From positions 98,700 through 162,699 of the forward strand of contig DCFU01000031.1 of assembly GCA_002319795.1 (NCBI GenBank): a DNA stretch of 64,000 nucleotides, given 5' to 3'. Under the pieces are notes generated by a model, which ran no database searches, had not been told where the DNA came from, and saw only the letters and a program-made list of their open reading frames with translations. Position numbers and translations under genes: made by a program. How positions within the stretch are numbered: the first letter of the stretch is position 1; each line of letters opens with the position of its first letter. Source of the DNA: Megamonas sp. UBA1796. Lineage in GTDB: Bacteria; Bacillota; Negativicutes; Selenomonadales; Selenomonadaceae. Shown here in pieces: positions 43,178 through 52,188 of the stretch.

Positions 43178-44118
43178 ATATAAGCGAAACAAAATCCGTA
43201 CGGATAGCTTATGGGGAAGCTCTTTTGGAACTTGGTGGTACAGAAAAAAACTTGGTAGTACTTGATGCAGACCTTGCACATGCCACTATGACTTGCAAAT
43301 TTGGCGAAGCGTATCCGAAACGATTCTTCAACATGGGAATTGCTGAAGGGGATATGATGGATACGGCTGCAGGATTGGCTATCAGTGGATTTACACCGGT
43401 GGCGAGCACTTTCGCGCTGTTTGGTACTGGCAGAGCTTATGAACAAATCCGGAATTCTATTTGTTATCCCAAGCTTAATGTCAAGATTGCCTGTACACAC
43501 AGTGGCCTTACCGTTGGTGAGGATGGTGGCAGCCATCAGTCCATTGAGGATATTTCGCTTATGCGCAGCGTGCCGAATATGACGGTTATCGTCCCCTGTG
43601 ATGCGGTTCAAATGAAAAAAGCCCTTACGGCAGCTGTGGAAATGGATGGTCCTGTTTATTTACGTGTGTCTCGTCCACCTGCGCCTGTATTTACGAAGGA
43701 AAGCGATTCGTTTGAAATAGGTAAAGCAAATATATTAAGGAATGGTTCGGACATTGCCATTTTTGCTACGGGACTTATGGTATATGAGGCTCTGGTAGCT
43801 GCAGAAGAATTGGAAAATCAGGGAGTCCATGCTGCTGTTGTCGATATGCATACAATCAAGCCGATTGATAAGGAGAGCATCATTTCGCTGGCAAGGAAAA
43901 CCAAGAGAATCCTTACCGTCGAAGAACACTCGGTCATTGGGGGGTTAGGTTCGGCTGTAGCCGAAGTCTTGTCGGAAAATATGCCTACAGCAATGAAATG
44001 CATTGGCATTGAGGATTGCTTTGGACAGTCTGGTACACCGGAACAGTTGTTGAAAGAATATGGATTATCGTCAGCTAATATTGTAGAGCAAACAAAAATA
44101 ATGATAAAGAAGGCGTAA
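43174..44118 (+). CDS. Transketolase, C-terminal subunit
   Basis: 314 residues from the ATG at 43174, which overlaps the previous stop (ATGA). It contains the pyrimidine-binding and C-terminal domains: MGIAEGDMMDTAAGLAISGF with the catalytic Glu, ACTHSGLTVGEDGGSHQSIEDI and the closing TVEEHSVIGGLGSAVAEVL. It completes the enzyme begun by the preceding gene. The cupin gene follows after four bases. Confidence 0.9.
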   Translation: MNISETKSVRIAYGEALLELGGTEKNLVVLDADLAHATMTCKFGEAYPKRFFNMGIAEGDMMDTAAGLAISGFTPVASTFALFGTGRAYEQIRNSICYPKLNVKIACTHSGLTVGEDGGSHQSIEDISLMRSVPNMTVIVPCDAVQMKKALTAAVEMDGPVYLRVSRPPAPVFTKESDSFEIGKANILRNGSDIAIFATGLMVYEALVAAEELENQGVHAAVVDMHTIKPIDKESIISLARKTKRILTVEEHSVIGGLGSAVAEVLSENMPTAMKCIGIEDCFGQSGTPEQLLKEYGLSSANIVEQTKIMIKKA

Positions 44119-44122
44119 GCAT

Positions 44123-44536
44123 ATGGCAATTGCAAGAGAATTCTTACGTATAGAAAATTTTGAAGGACCAGGCTTGAACCGGGTTGAAGAATATGGGGAC
44201 TGGTGCGTCGGCATCAAAAATTATAAGCCAGCCAATGATGCTGCGGAGTTTACGTTTATGGAAAAGCATTTGGAGACCGATGAGGTATTCGTATTGCTTA
44301 TGGGTAAATGTGTGCTGCTTATCCAGACAGCAGAGGATAAGATTGAACTTTGTCCGATGGAACAGGGTAAAGTATATTGCATTCCGAAAGGTGTATGGCA
44401 TAACACTATAGTAAGCAAGAATGCCAAAATGGTTCTTATTGAGAATCGTAATACATCTGGTGAAAACAGTCAGGTATTTGATTTAAGTCCAGAACAGCTT
44501 TCCGGCTTGAAACAAGAGTTGAAGGCGCACCTTTAA
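44123..44536 (+). CDS. Cupin-domain protein
   Basis: 137 residues with one cupin fold (KHLETDEVFVLLMGKCVLLI, MEQGKVYCIPKGVWHNTIV), including some metal-ligand positions. It lies within the ABC/transketolase operon, between the transketolase and the ATPase. Possible roles are a sugar isomerase or an auxiliary enzyme for the transported sugar; nothing decides between these. Confidence 0.8.
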   Translation: MAIAREFLRIENFEGPGLNRVEEYGDWCVGIKNYKPANDAAEFTFMEKHLETDEVFVLLMGKCVLLIQTAEDKIELCPMEQGKVYCIPKGVWHNTIVSKNAKMVLIENRNTSGENSQVFDLSPEQLSGLKQELKAHL

Positions 44537-44568
44537 TTCATGTAAAGCGAGAGAGGAGGTTGTGAGGT

Positions 44569-45672
44569 GTGTCAGAAGTAACATTGAAGCATGTATGTAA
44601 AAGATATGGAAAGACAGAGGTAGTTAAGGACGTAAATCTCAATGTCAGGGATCAGGAATTTATTGTATTGGTTGGGCCGTCTGGCTGCGGTAAATCGACG
44701 ACACTTCGTATGATTGCGGGCTTGGAGGAAATATCAGGGGGAGATCTTCTTATAGGCGGTACCCGGATGAATGAAGTCGAACCCAAAGACCGTGACATTG
44801 CGATGGTTTTTCAGAATTATGCACTTTATCCGCATATGAATGTCTATGAAAATATGGCATTTGGGCTGAAAATGCGGAAATTTACCAAAGATGATATTGA
44901 TAAGAGAGTAAAAGAAGCTGCTGCTATTTTAGATTTAGATAAATTGTTAGACCGTAAACCTAAAGCTCTTTCCGGCGGGCAAAGGCAGCGAGTTGCTTTA
45001 GGACGTGCTATTGTACGTGAACCGCAAGTATTTCTCATGGATGAACCGCTTTCGAATCTTGATGCAAAGCTTCGTGTGCAGATGCGGGCAGAAATCAGCA
45101 AGCTGCAAAAGCGGCTGAAGGTAACAACGGTTTATGTAACGCATGATCAGACGGAGGCCATGACGATGGGGGAGCGTATCGTTGTCATGCACGATGGCAT
45201 GATACAACAGGTTGCGACACCAGAAGAAGTGTATAGAATGCCAGTCAATATTTTTGTCGCCGGGTTTATTGGTTCACCGGCAATGAATTTTATTCAAGGA
45301 ACTTTGGAAGATAAAGGGAATTCTGTTTTGTTTCAGGCTTATGGCGCGGAATGGGTGCTTAATACGGCACAGGAAAAAAAGGTACGTGAGCATAGCTATG
45401 TTGGCAAGGAAATTGTGTTTGGCATTCGGCCGGAAAATATCGAGTATGGTGGCAGAGATGCGCAGAATACGTTTCAGGCGACGGTTGAAGTCGTAGAATA
45501 TACCGGTTCGGAAGCTTACCTGCATTGTTCGGGCTTTGGCGAGAAAATGTTAACCATTCGTTCTTCGAATATTAAGGTACAGCGGGGTGCATTGGCAACT
45601 TTAGTTATTGATATTGATAAAGCACACCTTTTTGATGTGCAGAGTGAGAAAAATATACTACTATTTGAATAA
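44569..45672 (+). CDS. ABC sugar transporter ATPase (UgpC/MsmK type)
   Basis: 367 residues from a GTG behind GAGGAGG. Walker A is GPSGCGKSTT near 37, signature LSGGQRQRVALGRAIVREP near 134, Walker B VFLMDEPLSNLDAKL near 155 and the switch His in VTHDQTEAM. The C-terminal 130 residues form the TOBE/OB regulatory domain (GIRPENIEYGG). It energises the importer of genes 39239-42307. It ends the operon and is followed by a terminator. Confidence 0.93.
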   Translation: MSEVTLKHVCKRYGKTEVVKDVNLNVRDQEFIVLVGPSGCGKSTTLRMIAGLEEISGGDLLIGGTRMNEVEPKDRDIAMVFQNYALYPHMNVYENMAFGLKMRKFTKDDIDKRVKEAAAILDLDKLLDRKPKALSGGQRQRVALGRAIVREPQVFLMDEPLSNLDAKLRVQMRAEISKLQKRLKVTTVYVTHDQTEAMTMGERIVVMHDGMIQQVATPEEVYRMPVNIFVAGFIGSPAMNFIQGTLEDKGNSVLFQAYGAEWVLNTAQEKKVREHSYVGKEIVFGIRPENIEYGGRDAQNTFQATVEVVEYTGSEAYLHCSGFGEKMLTIRSSNIKVQRGALATLVIDIDKAHLFDVQSEKNILLFE

Positions 45673-45688
45673 ATACTCTCTCCTTAAG

Positions 45689-45726
45689 ACAGGTTTCTTC
45701 TTTGCCATAGAAGAGGCCTGTTTTAT
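45689..45726 (+). terminator. Intrinsic terminator of the sugar operon
   Basis: A 13-base-pair stem with two G-U pairs (45689-45701 with 45709-45721), loop TTGCCAT and a short T tract, 17 bases after the ATPase stop. Confidence 0.8.
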
Positions 45727-45803
45727 TGTGAGAAAAATATGTTATGTATAGCAATTGATATTTTGTGATAAAAGATATAAAAAAAGGTATTTTATAAATA
45801 ATC

Positions 45804-45875
45804 TGTGGATAACTTAGGAAAAACACAGACTTATCCACAAAAATGCGGGGGATATCTTTTATAAACTGTGGATAA
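45804..45875. other. Cluster of three perfect DnaA boxes
   Basis: The consensus nonamer TTATCCACA occurs at 45831-45839 on the plus strand and as its complement TGTGGATAA at 45804-45812 and 45867-45875. AT-rich DNA lies to the left. The 336 bases between 45673 and 46008 contain no gene. dnaA and other origin genes are not nearby, so this looks like a DnaA-binding or titration site, not the chromosomal origin. Confidence 0.7.
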
Positions 45876-46008
45876 GTTGCATATTTTGTGTATGCACAGC
45901 GAATAAAGGAAAATCTTATACCTTGGCAGGAGCCGGATGGTTTTTTAGCGAATAGAGCAGAAAGCAGTATAAAAATCTAAGATACGACTCTTTTTATGGG
46001 GTGTTTGG

Positions 46009-47409
46009 ATGGAACGGGGAACTGCAGGATGGTCGGGCATACGATGGATCGTATGTGTACTGGTGATAGTATTGTGCTGCAGCGGGGCTGCCGCTTTTGC
46101 TGCATCGGCGCGTACAGGCTTACGGAATGTCCGCATTGGTTATTATACTATGCGTAGTTTTCAGGCGGAGGCATGGTTGAAGATGCCATATGATGAGGCT
46201 TATGAAGCGTACAGTTATGAATATATGCTGGCGCTAGCGCAATATGCAGGCTGGAACTGCGAATTCATTCCGGTAAATTATGAAGAAGGACTCCATATGC
46301 TTTTGCAAGGGAAGCTCGACATTATGAGCCGGGCGGAGCGGACACCAGAATTGGAGCAGACGCTGGCGTTTGCGGCTGCAGCGCCAAGCCCGCAGCCACG
46401 GGCAGTTGAATATTTTGCGGTAATGAAGGCAAATCGTGTTCTGTTGCAGGAAATGAATGAAGCGGTTGCTGCGCTTGAAGTAAACGATCCCAGCTTCACG
46501 GCGGAGCTGCATGAGAAGTATTATGGAAAGGGGCAGGGTGAGATACTCGTCCTTACGCCTGCCGAGCAGGATTATATTCTGGAACATCCAGTGGTTCGTG
46601 TATCCTATGACCCGGACTGGTATCTAATTTCATATCGTTCACAAGAAGGACGATTTGCCGGCGTTATGGCGAAAATTTATGACAGGATTGCCGCACAGAC
46701 AGGATTAAAATTTGAGTTTCAGGCGAATGATAGCTTTTTGGAGGCTATGGAGGCCTTTGAAAGTGGGCGGACGGAGCTTATGGCAGAACTGCCCTACGAT
46801 TATCTCTGGGCGAACCGGCATAATGCGAGGTTGACACTGCCATGCCAGAAAATTCCAATCGTTGCGGTGTATAAGCAGGGAGAGGAGCAGCTCCATACGG
46901 TGGCGCTGCCTCCCGGTTATTATCAGCAATACCTGAGTGAGGAAATACGTAAGGATGGGTATGTGTTTCATAATTATTCCACGATCGCGGAATGTCTGGA
47001 TGCGGTATTGCGAAATGAAGCCGATTGCGTGTTTTTGAATACCCTTCAGCTGGAATATTATCGAAAATTTGCGAAATATAGCAATCTTTCATTTCGGGTT
47101 ATGCCGTCCTTGGGATATCGACTGAGTACTGCGGTTTCAAAAAGTGCGGATCCAAGGCTTTTTTCCATTATTACCAAGGGACTTGCCGGGATGAGCCAGG
47201 CCGAGCTCGATCAGATGTTTCGAGAGTCTCCGCAGAATATGAAGACGTCTTATTGGTGTGATGCTTTTTATGATAATCCGCGGATTATGCTGTGGGGAAG
47301 TATGGCTCTGGCTGGTTTGCTGGTAGTCAGTATTGTTTATTCCGTTATCCTGCGCAAGCGCAATGCACGGCTGCAAACGCTGGCAGCGCAACGGAAGATG
47401 TGGAAATGA
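46009..47409 (+). CDS. Membrane-anchored tandem solute-binding protein without output domain
   Basis: 466 residues. A signal/anchor at the N-terminus (IRWIVCVLVIVLCCSGAAAFA) is followed by two family 3 solute-binding domains: about 45-175 (VRIGYYTMRSFQAEAW) and about 190-415 (VRVSYDPDWYLISYRSQEGRFAGV). One membrane segment follows near 425-447 (MLWGSMALAGLLVVSIVYSV), then about 18 residues. This is the sensor half of a receptor such as the BvgS/GGDEF type, but no kinase, GGDEF or EAL domain follows: the frame ends before the expected output domain. It may be truncated or signal through a partner. The next gene, 18 bases on, encodes a DUF2971 protein. Confidence 0.8.
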   Translation: MERGTAGWSGIRWIVCVLVIVLCCSGAAAFAASARTGLRNVRIGYYTMRSFQAEAWLKMPYDEAYEAYSYEYMLALAQYAGWNCEFIPVNYEEGLHMLLQGKLDIMSRAERTPELEQTLAFAAAAPSPQPRAVEYFAVMKANRVLLQEMNEAVAALEVNDPSFTAELHEKYYGKGQGEILVLTPAEQDYILEHPVVRVSYDPDWYLISYRSQEGRFAGVMAKIYDRIAAQTGLKFEFQANDSFLEAMEAFESGRTELMAELPYDYLWANRHNARLTLPCQKIPIVAVYKQGEEQLHTVALPPGYYQQYLSEEIRKDGYVFHNYSTIAECLDAVLRNEADCVFLNTLQLEYYRKFAKYSNLSFRVMPSLGYRLSTAVSKSADPRLFSIITKGLAGMSQAELDQMFRESPQNMKTSYWCDAFYDNPRIMLWGSMALAGLLVVSIVYSVILRKRNARLQTLAAQRKMWK

Positions 47410-47426
47410 ATCGGAGGTGAGATGCA

Positions 47427-48374
47427 ATGGAGGAGGCCAGACTGGCGGCAATTCTCCGCCCTGCTTATCAGAAGCGCATAGAATCTGTCAATACGCTGCA
47501 GGGAAAATTCATCTACTATACGAGCGCCAAGGCAGGACTGCAAATCTTCAAGGACCGGGTTATCTGGATGCGTGCGGCGGCTTGTATGAATGATTACCGC
47601 GAGATACACTATGGTATTGAGCTTTTTAATAACGCTTTTTACCATAGTCCGGCACGTAAAGAACGCTTGAAAAATATTGCGCTTGCGCTCGGCTGGAAGG
47701 AGAATATCCTTGAGGATATCCTGCTGCGCTTGAATGGAAGTGAAAAATCCCTGGTGAATCGGATATTCCTTACATGTATTTCCGAGCATGGAACCGAGGC
47801 CGGAGACAATTGGGGGAGGCTTTCTATGTGGCGTGCTTATGGCCGCACGACAGGTATCGCTTTCGTACTGAATGCGTCGGCACTGCTGCGTCCGCTGAAT
47901 CAGCTGCCGCTTATGGTAAGCCCCGTTGAGTATCTGTCAGGGACAGGTTTTGAGCACATGCTCGATGAGATGCTTACCAATGCAGAGCTGCACATAAATG
48001 AACTGCAGCGGGAAAAAAGTGAAATGATTCTCCAATATTTTGTCGATGCACTGTTTTTTTCGGTGTTTTCTATTAAACATCCCGGATTTCAGGAAGAAAA
48101 AGAGTGGCGCATCATCTATCGGGAGGAACAGGGGCGTTTGGCGCATGAGCTGGTGAGCATTGACGGTATTCCGCAAATCGTCTATAAGATACCGCTTAAA
48201 ATGCGTGCGGAGGACAGGCAGGGTATCATTTTCGAAGAGCTGCTGGATCATCTTATCATCGGGCCAACGGGCTATGCGGATGTAATCGCAGATGCATTTA
48301 CCAAGGCACTTGAGGAACTGAACTTTTCGCATGCGCAGCAAAGGGTGTATAAATCGAATATTCCCTTGCGCTGA
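47427..48374 (+). CDS. DUF2971-domain protein
   Basis: 315 residues from an ATG behind GGAGGTGAGA. It has the DUF2971 pattern: KFIYYTSAKAGLQIFKDRVIW, MNDYREIHYGIELF, ISEHGTEAGDNWGRLSMWRAYG and EEKEWRIIYRE. The family's biochemical role is unknown; some members are near phage-defence genes, which is not the case here. It is probably co-transcribed with the tandem solute-binding protein. Confidence 0.8.
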   Translation: MEEARLAAILRPAYQKRIESVNTLQGKFIYYTSAKAGLQIFKDRVIWMRAAACMNDYREIHYGIELFNNAFYHSPARKERLKNIALALGWKENILEDILLRLNGSEKSLVNRIFLTCISEHGTEAGDNWGRLSMWRAYGRTTGIAFVLNASALLRPLNQLPLMVSPVEYLSGTGFEHMLDEMLTNAELHINELQREKSEMILQYFVDALFFSVFSIKHPGFQEEKEWRIIYREEQGRLAHELVSIDGIPQIVYKIPLKMRAEDRQGIIFEELLDHLIIGPTGYADVIADAFTKALEELNFSHAQQRVYKSNIPLR

Positions 48375-48393
48375 TGCAGACGGTTATTTTTAA

Positions 48394-48430
48394 GAGCAGC
48401 CACCAGATTTTGGGTGGTTGTGTTTTTTTT
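48394..48430 (+). terminator. Intrinsic terminator
   Basis: A stem of ACCACC-type pairing (48394-48402 with 48408-48420) with loop AGATTTT, followed by eight Ts, 20 bases after the DUF2971 stop. Confidence 0.75.
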
Positions 48431-48548
48431 GTATATATACATAATAATGTAGTATAATTTTAGATAGCATATTTTATTTGTGAAGAACAGCAGAATTATA
48501 GTATGCAAATGTTACTGTAAGGCGCTATGTGTAAATGGGATGGTCGAT

Positions 48549-49472
48549 ATGTTAAAAACAGGTGCAGTGATTGTAGCTATAGGGGTAACGAGTCAGGGAG
48601 AAAACCTTTCACCGCTGCTGCCAATCGGTTCTATATCGATTGCGCGGCGGCTGGTCCTGACATTTCAGCAGGCTGGAGTAGAGCTTATTGTCTTTGTTAC
48701 CGGACATGATTCGGCTGCGCTTGAGCAGCATTTATCGGATTTCGGCGTAATTTTTTTAAAGCAGGGGGAGCGTATAGGTGCGGATAAATTCAAGTCAGCG
48801 AGTGTGGGACTCGATTTTCTAAAGGATAAGTGTGAGCGTATTTTTTTCTCTTCGGTGGCATATCCCATGTATACGGCAGCTACCTTGCAGCATATGATGG
48901 CAGCGGGAAAAAAGCTTGTGCTGCCGTTTTATAAGGGGCGGCAGGGACACCCGCTGCTGGTCGCACGCTCGCTGTTGCCGGACATCCTGCAGTATACAGG
49001 CGACGGGGGAATGCGGGCAGCACTTCGGGGCCTTGCAGAGCCTGTTTTTGCGCTGGCGACGGAAGATGAGGGCGTAGTGCTGGCTGTGCGGGAAATCCAG
49101 CATCTGCAGGATATCATCGAGGCACATAATGAAAACCTGCTGCACCCGTTTTTGCGACTGAGCATAGAAAAGGAGAAACTTTTTTTTAATTCGCGTGCCA
49201 AGCTTTTGCTGCAGCTCATACGCGAGACGCACTCCGTGAAACAGGCCTGCAGGCGTATGGCACTGTCGTATGCAAAGGCCTGGGATATGCTGAACGCCAT
49301 GGAGGCAGAACTCGGCTATTGTGTAGTGGAACGGCGGCAGGGCGGGAGCCGCGGCGGGAAAACACAGCTTACGGTAAAGGGTGCCGATTTCTTATGTCGT
49401 TACGAACAGTATGAAAAGGATGTAAAACGATATGCGGTGGAACATTTTCGTGAGCTCTTTTCCCGGGAATGA
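48549..49472 (+). CDS. MocA-like nucleotidyltransferase domain fused to ModE-type HTH
   Basis: 307 residues from the ATG at 48549 (an ATG at 48540 is also possible). The N-terminal 190 residues resemble the molybdenum cofactor cytidylyltransferase MocA: AVIVAIGVTSQGENL replaces the nucleotide motif AAGxSSRMGxxK, SSVAYPMY replaces the metal-binding GDMP, while GRQGHPLLVA matches the substrate motif. The C-terminal 85 residues are a ModE-like winged HTH (LQLIRETHSVKQACRRMALSYAKAWDMLNAME, RRQGGSRGGKTQLT in shortened form). With the catalytic Arg, Lys and Asp gone, it is probably a sensor of molybdenum cofactor or molybdate and not an enzyme. The three-subunit molybdenum hydroxylase that follows is the expected target. 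Confidence 0.75.
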   Translation: MLKTGAVIVAIGVTSQGENLSPLLPIGSISIARRLVLTFQQAGVELIVFVTGHDSAALEQHLSDFGVIFLKQGERIGADKFKSASVGLDFLKDKCERIFFSSVAYPMYTAATLQHMMAAGKKLVLPFYKGRQGHPLLVARSLLPDILQYTGDGGMRAALRGLAEPVFALATEDEGVVLAVREIQHLQDIIEAHNENLLHPFLRLSIEKEKLFFNSRAKLLLQLIRETHSVKQACRRMALSYAKAWDMLNAMEAELGYCVVERRQGGSRGGKTQLTVKGADFLCRYEQYEKDVKRYAVEHFRELFSRE

Positions 49473-49509
49473 AACGCTCCATGCGTGACAAGTTCTTTTG
49501 AAGAAGAAG

Positions 49510-49537
49510 TTGATGATTTTTTTTTATACTATATAAT
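49510..49537 (+). promoter_or_regulatory. Candidate promoter of the molybdenum hydroxylase operon
   Basis: TTGATG at 49510-49515 and TATAAT at 49532-49537 with a 16-base spacer, about 50 bases before the large-subunit gene, in an AT-rich gap. Confidence 0.5.
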
Positions 49538-49588
49538 AATTATTAAGAGTTGTGAGAATATAGCAAATTCAGAAGGGCGTGAGGTCAG

Positions 49589-51715
49589 ATGGGACAAATC
49601 AGTGGATCGGTTGTAAAACGAGATCACTCTACTAAGTTTTCCGGCGCGGCGATTTATGTAGGCGATTATATGGAATCGGATATTTTGACAGGAAAAATCC
49701 TGCATTCGCAGAAGGCACATGCGAAGCTCATTGAGGTAAAGGTACCGGAGCTTCCGGCAGGGTACTATTATGTGGATCGGCGGGATGTGCCCGGCGACAA
49801 CAATGTGAATATCGTCAAGGATGATATGCCGGTCTTTGCCCGGGAGACAGTGGAGTATATCGGCGAGGCTATCGGCATGGTATGCGGTCCGGATGAGAGT
49901 ATGGTAGAGCATATTCTGTCAGCTATCGAGGTCGTTTATGAGGACTTGCCTGTAGTTACGGATGTACTCAAATCGGATACGGCGTTTTTTGACTATACGA
50001 TTACCAAGGGGGATATAGACAAGGCCTTTAAGGAGGCTGACAAGGTTTATGAGGAGGTCTTTGAAACCGGATTTCAGGATCAGACCTATCTCGAAACGCA
50101 GGGCATGATGGCGGAGCCACAGGCGGAGGGACGTGTGTTTTTACACGGTTCGCTGCAATGCCCATATTATGTGCTGAATGCGGTTACGCGGGCGTTGGGA
50201 TTACCGCGCGAAAAGGTCCATATCGCGCAGGATGCTACGGGCGGCGGCTTTGGCGGCAAGGAGGATTATCCCTCGATTTTAGGCTGCCAGGTCGGAGTGG
50301 CTGCGGTGGCTACGGGGCATAAGGTGCGCTGCATATTCGGACGCCGTGAGGATCTGGAGTTTACCCCGAAGAAGCATCCATCGCATAATACCTATAAGGT
50401 TGCCGTGAAGGACGGACGTGTTACGGCTATGGATGTGGATGTCATCTTCAATGGTGGTGCCTATACGACGTTGTCGGCTGTTGTATTGCAGCGCGGTATT
50501 ATATGCGCGAATGGTGTCTATGATGTGCCAAACCTCCATATCCGCGGGCGTGCAATCAAGACGAATACAGTACCAAGTGGTGCTTACCGGGGCTTTGGCG
50601 GACCGCAGACTTTTGTGTCTGTGGAAATGGTCATGGATCATATTGCCAGGGATCTCGGCATCCGTCCCTTGGAATTCAAACTTAAGCATCTGGTAAAGAA
50701 AGGTGATTCGACATCGACTTCGGGAAAATATCACTTTGATGTGCCGATAGTGGAAATGGTGGAAGAACTTGATCGTATCTGCGACTACCGAAAGAAGCGC
50801 GAAATGTATGCGAAACCGCAGACAGGGCGTTACCGCCGTGGTATCGGGCTTTCTATGTGTTTCCATGGTGCGGGGTTCACAGGTTCAGGCGAGCGCGATT
50901 TTATCAAGGCTGTGGTACGTTTGAAAAAGTCTGCCGATGGCATGGTTACGATTCTTATTTCCAATACGGATATGGGGCAGGGGCTTCGTACGATTATGCC
51001 AAAGATTGTCGCTAAAGAGCTTGACCTGCCATTGACGCAGATTATCTATGAGTATCCGGATACGGATTTTGTGCCGGATTCAGGCCCGACGGTAGCTTCG
51101 CGCAGCACCATGGTGGTGGGCGAGCTCTTGTGCCAGGCCGCGAAACGCTTGCGCGCGGAGTGGCAGGATGGCGAGGAGCAGATGATCGAGGAGCATTATA
51201 AGCATCCGGAATTCCTTATTCCGTTTTCGCTTGATGATTTTAAGGGCGATGCCTATCCAACCTATTCATGGCTCGTCAATGTCATTGAACTGGAAATTGA
51301 TACCTATACGGGCCGTCCTCAGGTACTGGGTGCTTATGGCTGCTTTGATGTAGGCACACCGATTGATTATAATATCGTTGTCGGACAGATGGAGGGCGGA
51401 TTCCTGCAGTCTATAGGCTATGCCTCGATGGAATACATGACGGCCGATAAGACAGGACGTATCCGCAACAATTCTTTTTCGGACTATATTATCCCCACAG
51501 CGATGGATGTGCCGAATCTCAAGGTCATCCTGCATACGGTAGAATATCCGGAAGGCCCTTATGGCGCGAAAGGCGCGGGTGAGTTGCCGGCAGTCGGCGC
51601 ACCGGGTGCTTATATGGAAGCTGTTGAGCAGGCATTGGAAAGCGTGGATTTGCACCATATTCCGTTTACAGCGGAGGATGTATTGAAATCTTTAGAGGAG
51701 GCGGAAAAAAAATGA
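49589..51715 (+). CDS. Xanthine dehydrogenase-family molybdopterin-binding subunit
   Basis: 708 residues. Cofactor motifs are GGGFGGKEDYPS near 218, GAYRGFGGPQ near 331 and the closing GAKGAGELPAVGAPGAY near 658, which includes the catalytic glutamate. This large subunit binds molybdopterin cytosine dinucleotide and hydroxylates a purine or aldehyde. The order large, iron-sulfur, FAD subunit with 4- and 7-base overlaps is a complete hydroxylase. No purine transporter or other purine gene is near, so the substrate remains open; CO dehydrogenase is unlikely because the active-site loop with AYRCSF is missing. Confidence 0.9.
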   Translation: MGQISGSVVKRDHSTKFSGAAIYVGDYMESDILTGKILHSQKAHAKLIEVKVPELPAGYYYVDRRDVPGDNNVNIVKDDMPVFARETVEYIGEAIGMVCGPDESMVEHILSAIEVVYEDLPVVTDVLKSDTAFFDYTITKGDIDKAFKEADKVYEEVFETGFQDQTYLETQGMMAEPQAEGRVFLHGSLQCPYYVLNAVTRALGLPREKVHIAQDATGGGFGGKEDYPSILGCQVGVAAVATGHKVRCIFGRREDLEFTPKKHPSHNTYKVAVKDGRVTAMDVDVIFNGGAYTTLSAVVLQRGIICANGVYDVPNLHIRGRAIKTNTVPSGAYRGFGGPQTFVSVEMVMDHIARDLGIRPLEFKLKHLVKKGDSTSTSGKYHFDVPIVEMVEELDRICDYRKKREMYAKPQTGRYRRGIGLSMCFHGAGFTGSGERDFIKAVVRLKKSADGMVTILISNTDMGQGLRTIMPKIVAKELDLPLTQIIYEYPDTDFVPDSGPTVASRSTMVVGELLCQAAKRLRAEWQDGEEQMIEEHYKHPEFLIPFSLDDFKGDAYPTYSWLVNVIELEIDTYTGRPQVLGAYGCFDVGTPIDYNIVVGQMEGGFLQSIGYASMEYMTADKTGRIRNNSFSDYIIPTAMDVPNLKVILHTVEYPEGPYGAKGAGELPAVGAPGAYMEAVEQALESVDLHHIPFTAEDVLKSLEEAEKK

Positions 51716-52188
51716 GCGACGCAATTCGATTTACTTTAAATGGCGAGGAGACTTTATACAATGGAAATCCCGCAGACCGCCTCCTTGATGTGCTCCGTGA
51801 GACGTATAAACTGACCGGCGTGAAATGCGGCTGCAAAGAAGGTGAATGTGGTGCCTGCTCCGTTCTCATGGATGGTGAACTTATTAATTCCTGCATGGTA
51901 GCGCTGGGTCGTTGTGAGGGCAGCAACATTGTGACAATCGAGGGCTTTAGCAAAACAGAGCATTTTCAGGTTATTGATAAGGCCTATGCAGCGGTTTCCG
52001 CGGTACAGTGCGGCTACTGCATTCCTGGCATGGTACTTGCCACGGAGGCGCTGCTCGTAAAGACTCCGCATCCGACGGAAGAGGAAATTCGCACGGGATT
52101 ATCGGGCAATCTTTGCCGATGCACGGGGTATAATGCCATTGTAAAGGCTGTACAGATTGCCGCGAAGGAGGGTGACGGATTATGGTAA
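51712..52188 (+). CDS. Xanthine dehydrogenase-family [2Fe-2S] subunit
   Basis: 158 residues with both [2Fe-2S] sites: Cys41, 46, 49 and 61 (CKEGECGACSVLMDG, then NSC) and Cys100, 103, 135 and 137 (QCGYC, CRCTGY). It carries electrons from the molybdenum centre to FAD. It starts four bases before the large subunit stop and overlaps the FAD subunit gene by seven bases. Confidence 0.93.
   Translation: MSDAIRFTLNGEETLYNGNPADRLLDVLRETYKLTGVKCGCKEGECGACSVLMDGELINSCMVALGRCEGSNIVTIEGFSKTEHFQVIDKAYAAVSAVQCGYCIPGMVLATEALLVKTPHPTEEEIRTGLSGNLCRCTGYNAIVKAVQIAAKEGDGLW

Noticed and set aside
45673..46008. Chromosomal replication origin
   Set aside because: Three DnaA boxes are present, but none of the usual origin neighbours (dnaA, dnaN, rnpA, rpmH, mnmG) is nearby.
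49589..51715. Carbon monoxide dehydrogenase large subunit
   Set aside because: The CoxL active-site loop AYRCSF is not present; the residues at that place are AYRGFG, which fits xanthine dehydrogenase or aldehyde oxidoreductase types.
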